Assembly (NCBI RefSeq): GCF_950097975.1 | Contig: NZ_CATNHF010000029.1 | Location: 1-64,000, forward strand | Source of the DNA: Microbacterium sp. T2.11-28 | Lineage (GTDB): Bacteria; Actinomycetota; Actinomycetes; Actinomycetales; Microbacteriaceae | Direction: 5' to 3' | Length of the DNA: 64,000 nt | In this document: positions 60,762 to 64,000 of the stretch, in pieces | Layout: the number at the start of each line of letters is the position of its first letter | Numbering within the stretch: the stretch's first letter is position 1 | The notes under the pieces: model-generated | Seen by the model: only the letters and a program-made list of their open reading frames with translations | Told to the model about the DNA's origin: nothing | The model's database searches: none | Program-made: the position numbers and the translations under genes

Positions 60762-62297
60762 ATGTCCAGCCACGTGATCGCCCTCGACCAGGGGACGACC
60801 TCCACCCGCGCGATCGTGTTCGACCACGCGGGTGCGATCGTCGCGACCGCCCAGCGCGAGCACGAGCAGATCTTCCCCCGCGCCGGGCGCGTCGAGCACG
60901 ACGCCCGGGAGATCTGGACCAACACGGAGTGGGTGCTCGCGCAGGCTCTCGCGAACGCGTCGCTCACGGCCTCCGACATCGCGGCCGTCGGCGTCACCAA
61001 CCAGCGCGAGACGGTCGTCGTCTGGGACCGCGGCACCGGCGAGCCCGTCCACAACGCCCTCGTGTGGCAGGACACCCGCACCCAGCCCGCGGTGGACCGC
61101 ATGATCGCCGCCCGCGGCGTGGACGCCTTCGCCGAGCAGACCGGGCTCCCGCTCGCGACCTACTTCTCCGCATCCAAGCTCGCGTGGATCCTCGAGCACG
61201 TCGACGGCGCCCGCGCGGCCGCCGAGGCCGGCGACCTGCTGTTCGGAACGCCCGACAGCTGGGTGGTGTGGAACCTGACCGGCGGCGTCGACGGCGGCAT
61301 CCACGTCACCGACGTCACCAACGCCAGCCGCACGCTCCTCATGGACCTCCGCACCCTGGACTGGTCCGACGAGCTGCTGGAGGTCTGGGGCGTGCCGCGC
61401 GCGATGCTGCCCGAGATCCGCTCGTCGTCCGAGGTGGTGGGCGAGGTGGCGCGTCCGGCGGAGCTGGCCGGTGTGCCCATCGCCGGCATCCTCGGCGACC
61501 AGCAGGCGGCCACGTTCGGGCAGACGGCCTTCGACGCCGCGGAGTCCAAGAACACCTACGGCACCGGCAACTTCCTTCTCGTGGGGACCGGCACCGAGAT
61601 CGTGCGATCGCGCGCCGGGCTCATCACCACGGTCGCCTACCGGTGCGCAGACGAGCCGGCCCATTACGCCCTCGAGGGGTCGATCGCGGTCACCGGCTCG
61701 CTCGTCCAGTGGCTGCGCGACAACCTCGGCATCATCCGCAGCTCCGAGGAGGTCGAGACGCTCGCCGCGACCGTCGAGGACAACGGCGGCGCCTACTTCG
61801 TGCCCGCCTTCTCGGGACTGTTCGCCCCGTACTGGCGGCCCGATGCGCGCGGAGCCCTCGTCGGTCTCACGCGGTACGTCACCAAGGCCCACATCGCTCG
61901 CGCGGCCCTGGAGGCCACCGCCTTCCAGACCCGCGATGTGATCGAGGCGGTGCAGGCCGACTCGGGGCACACCCTCGACGAGCTGCGCGTGGACGGCGGC
62001 ATGACCCGCAACGACGTGCTCATGCAGTTCCAGGCCGACATCCTCGGCATCCCGGTGGTGCGCCCGGAGGTGATCGAGACGACCGCGCTCGGCGCCGCCT
62101 ACGCGGCGGGGCTGGCAGTGGGGGTCTGGCGCGATCGCGACGAGCTGCGCACGCACTGGCGGGAGGGCGCCCGCTTCGAGCCGCAGATGGATGCCGACGA
62201 GCGCGCCCGCCGTTACCGGCAGTGGAAGAAGGCCGTCACGAAGTCGATCGACTGGGTCGACGACGACGCGCGCATCCTCATGGGGACCACCGGCTGA
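60762..62297 (+). CDS. glpK: Glycerol kinase
   Basis: Phosphorylates glycerol with ATP. The 511-residue FGGY-family protein shows [13 protein letters not shown] at the start, [30 protein letters not shown], and the FGGY signature region [14 protein letters not shown] and [18 protein letters not shown] lies upstream of the ATG, 57 bp after glpD. A glycerol facilitator (glpF) is not beside it, which fits glycerol arising inside the cell from an imported glycoside. Confidence 0.96.
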   Translation: MSSHVIALDQGTTSTRAIVFDHAGAIVATAQREHEQIFPRAGRVEHDAREIWTNTEWVLAQALANASLTASDIAAVGVTNQRETVVVWDRGTGEPVHNALVWQDTRTQPAVDRMIAARGVDAFAEQTGLPLATYFSASKLAWILEHVDGARAAAEAGDLLFGTPDSWVVWNLTGGVDGGIHVTDVTNASRTLLMDLRTLDWSDELLEVWGVPRAMLPEIRSSSEVVGEVARPAELAGVPIAGILGDQQAATFGQTAFDAAESKNTYGTGNFLLVGTGTEIVRSRAGLITTVAYRCADEPAHYALEGSIAVTGSLVQWLRDNLGIIRSSEEVETLAATVEDNGGAYFVPAFSGLFAPYWRPDARGALVGLTRYVTKAHIARAALEATAFQTRDVIEAVQADSGHTLDELRVDGGMTRNDVLMQFQADILGIPVVRPEVIETTALGAAYAAGLAVGVWRDRDELRTHWREGARFEPQMDADERARRYRQWKKAVTKSIDWVDDDARILMGTTG

Positions 62298-62343
62298 GCC
62301 GTCGCTCGGCGCCGTGTGCCGCCGGGCGACGAACAGGTGACAG

Positions 62344-62378
62344 TCGTCGTCGCCATCCGGGGTTCGACGCGACGACGA
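62344..62378. terminator. Hairpin between convergent glpK and the DNA glycosylase gene
   Basis: TCGTCGTCGC (62344-62353) and GCGACGACGA (62369-62378) pair over 10 bp with a 15-base loop, about 45 bp from either gene. Confidence 0.45.
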
Positions 62379-62423
62379 GTGCCCACCGAACGCGCTCGGT
62401 CCGCGCGCCGCATGAGCCGGACG

Positions 62424-63302
62424 TCACTTCAGCAGGCGGGACAGGCGCCGGTCGGCGAGGATCTTACCGCCGGTCTGGCACGTCGCGCAGTACTCCAGGC
62501 TGTTGTCCGCGAAGAAGACGCTCCGCACGACGTCGCCGCACACCGGGCAGACCTCGCCGCGACGTCCGTGCACGGACATGCCGCGTCGCTTGGCGTCCTT
62601 GAGCTCCGCCGGCGGCTTGCCGGTCGCCGCGGCGACGGCCTCGGTCAGCGTGTCCCGCGTGGCCGCGAAGAGCCGGTCGACCTCGGCGTCGTCCAGCGTC
62701 GCCGCCAGCGCGTAGGGCGACATCTTCGCGGCGTGCAGGATCTCGTCGGAGTACGCGTTGCCGATCCCGGCGACGACGGACTGGTCGCGCAGCACACCCT
62801 TGATCTGCGTGCGCCGCCCCGCCAGCAGTCCCGCGAGGGTGTCGCGGGTGAACGCGGGATCGAGCGGATCGGGCCCCAGGCGGGCGATCCCCGGGACGTC
62901 CTCCGGACGGCGGGCGGCGTAGACCGCGAGCGACTTCTTCGTCCCGGCCTCGGTGAGGTCGAAGCCCGACCCGTCGTCGAACCCCACGCGCAGGGCGATC
63001 GGCGTCTTGCCCGGCCGGATCACGGTGCCCGGCAGCTCGTCGTACCACCGGAGCCAGCCGGCCTTCGCGAGGTGGAACACCAGATGGGGCACGCCCGTCT
63101 CGTCCGAGGCATCCGTCGCGAGGTCCACGAACTTGCCGTGCCGCTGGGCACCCGTGACCGTCGCGCCCTTCAGGCGGTCGATCGGCGGGTCGTACGTCTT
63201 CAGCGCGGCGATGTTGGCCACCGTGACCTTCGTCACGGCGAGCCCCCTCAGTCTCGCGTCGAGGAAGTCGACCAGACCCTGCACTTCCGGCATCTCGGGC
63301 AT
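62424..63302 (-). CDS. Fpg/Nei-family DNA glycosylase
   Basis: A 292-residue base-excision repair glycosylase. The catalytic N-terminal Pro/Glu are in MPEMPEV, the beta-hairpin Lys is K57 in QRHGKFVDL, the helix-two-turn-helix lies near QSVVAGIGNAYSDEIL, and a C-terminal zinc finger has CPVC and CATC. After the finger comes TGGK instead of the usual Arg, a feature of a divergent Fpg subgroup common in actinobacteria. Oxidised-base specificity cannot be read. Confidence 0.92.
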   Translation of the reverse strand: MPEMPEVQGLVDFLDARLRGLAVTKVTVANIAALKTYDPPIDRLKGATVTGAQRHGKFVDLATDASDETGVPHLVFHLAKAGWLRWYDELPGTVIRPGKTPIALRVGFDDGSGFDLTEAGTKKSLAVYAARRPEDVPGIARLGPDPLDPAFTRDTLAGLLAGRRTQIKGVLRDQSVVAGIGNAYSDEILHAAKMSPYALAATLDDAEVDRLFAATRDTLTEAVAAATGKPPAELKDAKRRGMSVHGRRGEVCPVCGDVVRSVFFADNSLEYCATCQTGGKILADRRLSRLLK

Positions 63303-63335
63303 GACGCCATCCTGCCACTGCCGGACGACCCGCCG

Positions 63336-63914
63336 TCAGCCGGCGAGCACCGGCCACTCCTGGGGCGTGCGGTCATCGCCAGGGAGGAGCCCGGCGATCC
63401 ACGCGTCGTCGCGTCGTCCGGAGCTGTGCAGCAGCGCCTGCCGCAGCAGTCCCTCGTAGCGGAAGCCGAGCGCGCGCGCCGCGCGTGCCGAAGCGATGTT
63501 GCCGGCCACTGCGCGCCACTCGATGCGCGCCAGGCCCAGACCCCGCTCGCCCTCGGCGGGGGAGAAGCCCCAGTCCACGACGGCCCGCGCCGCCTCCGTC
63601 AGGAAGCCGCGGCCACGCGCGTCGGGCGCCATCCAGTAGCCCAGCTCGCCGTCGCCGCGCCCGAGGCGGTGAAGCCCCACCATGCCCGACAGCATCCCGT
63701 CCCGGCGCACGGCCCACGTCGTCTCGGTGCCGGCGTCCCACCACGCGGCGGCCTTCTCCACGAAGCCCTCCGCGTGCGCGCGCCGATACGGCGTGGGCAC
63801 GGTGGTGTAGCGCTGCACCTCGGGGTCCTGGCAGGCCGCGAAGATCGCGTCGACGTCTCCGGCCGTCGGGACGGAGAGCTCGAGACGGTCGGTATGCAGG
63901 GTCACCGGTCGCAT
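63336..63914 (-). CDS. GNAT-family N-acetyltransferase (RimJ/RimL type)
   Basis: A 192-residue acetyltransferase. TLHTDRLELSVPTAGDVDAI is the RimJ/RimL start, YWMAPDARGRGFLTEAARAV the acetyl-CoA loop (R-G-R-G), and NIASARAARALGFRYEGLLR the last conserved block. Substrate (protein N-terminus, antibiotic or small amine) unknown. It is 33 bp upstream of the glycosylase gene on the same strand. Confidence 0.92.
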   Translation of the reverse strand: MRPVTLHTDRLELSVPTAGDVDAIFAACQDPEVQRYTTVPTPYRRAHAEGFVEKAAAWWDAGTETTWAVRRDGMLSGMVGLHRLGRGDGELGYWMAPDARGRGFLTEAARAVVDWGFSPAEGERGLGLARIEWRAVAGNIASARAARALGFRYEGLLRQALLHSSGRRDDAWIAGLLPGDDRTPQEWPVLAG

Positions 63915-64000
63915 GCCCCGACCCTAGCGCCGTGGCTCGCACGGCGTCGGATCACCGGGCCGTGCCTACGGGCGAGCCCGGCGCGAGGATCACACGCGGC

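Noticed and set aside
58755..62156. Minus-strand open frame of over 1,100 codons opposite glpD-glpK
   Set aside because: High GC content keeps antisense frames open. The plus strand encodes two clear full-length enzymes and the antisense product has no recognisable domain.
1..64000. tRNA, rRNA, CRISPR arrays, transposases, integrases, phage genes
   Set aside because: I looked for these on both strands and saw none I could support; weak tRNA-like signals could be missed without a covariance search.

Overview
This window is chromosomal DNA from a high-GC Gram-positive bacterium. Dense GC-rich genes, frequent GTG starts, ATGA/GTGA gene overlaps, an IdeR/DtxR-type iron box, a RamB/ScfR-like regulator, GTP-type PEP carboxykinase and short intergenic repeats of actinobacterial type point to the Actinomycetes. 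The family Microbacteriaceae (Microbacterium-like) is the most likely home, but that is inference. About 58 genes are supported. I saw no tRNA, rRNA, CRISPR array, transposase, prophage or plasmid genes.

Layout: 1-1.4 kb is the 5' part of an unusual sigma factor carrying a zinc finger, a membrane segment and a Pro/Thr tail. 1.8-4.4 kb holds N-acetylglucosamine genes (nagA and a GH20 hexosaminidase). 4.5-6.8 kb is glyA-folD behind a ZTP riboswitch. A 53-bp tandem repeat follows, then an amino-acid ABC importer (7.1-9.6 kb). 9.7-11.4 kb is a MarR-controlled quinone-reductase-like operon and 11.4-12.2 kb a transglutaminase-like protein. 12.3-22.3 kb is a homoprotocatechuate (3,4-dihydroxyphenylacetate) meta-cleavage cluster with its GntR regulator, MFS transporter and flavin monooxygenase, followed by a ThDP enzyme (22.5-24.1 kb) and a winged-helix protein. 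25.5-29.1 kb is the iron-uptake operon efeUOB with an iron box. 29.3-32.8 kb is a divergent RamB-like regulator and pckG. 32.8-36.7 kb is an Asp23/Gls24 envelope-stress module with its own sigma factor and a CsbD protein. 36.8-43.9 kb holds an ABC exporter, a small HTH protein, a NodIJ-type ABC system, an MHS transporter and a membrane protein. 43.9-44.8 kb is a GH16-like protein. 44.8-48.4 kb is the riboflavin operon (ribD-ribE-ribBA-ribH) behind an FMN riboswitch. 48.5-50.5 kb is a PhyH oxygenase with a divergent AraC regulator.

The most interesting part is 50.4-62.3 kb: a LacI regulator and a tightly packed divergent operon encoding GH42 beta-galactosidase, a sugar ABC importer, GH36 alpha-galactosidase, glycerol-3-phosphate dehydrogenase and glycerol kinase. 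Together these activities are what is needed to break alpha-Gal-beta-Gal-glycerol, the head group of the plant/algal galactolipid DGDG, into galactose and glycolytic intermediates. I propose this as a galactosylglycerol utilisation system. The window ends with an Fpg/Nei-type DNA glycosylase and a GNAT acetyltransferase.
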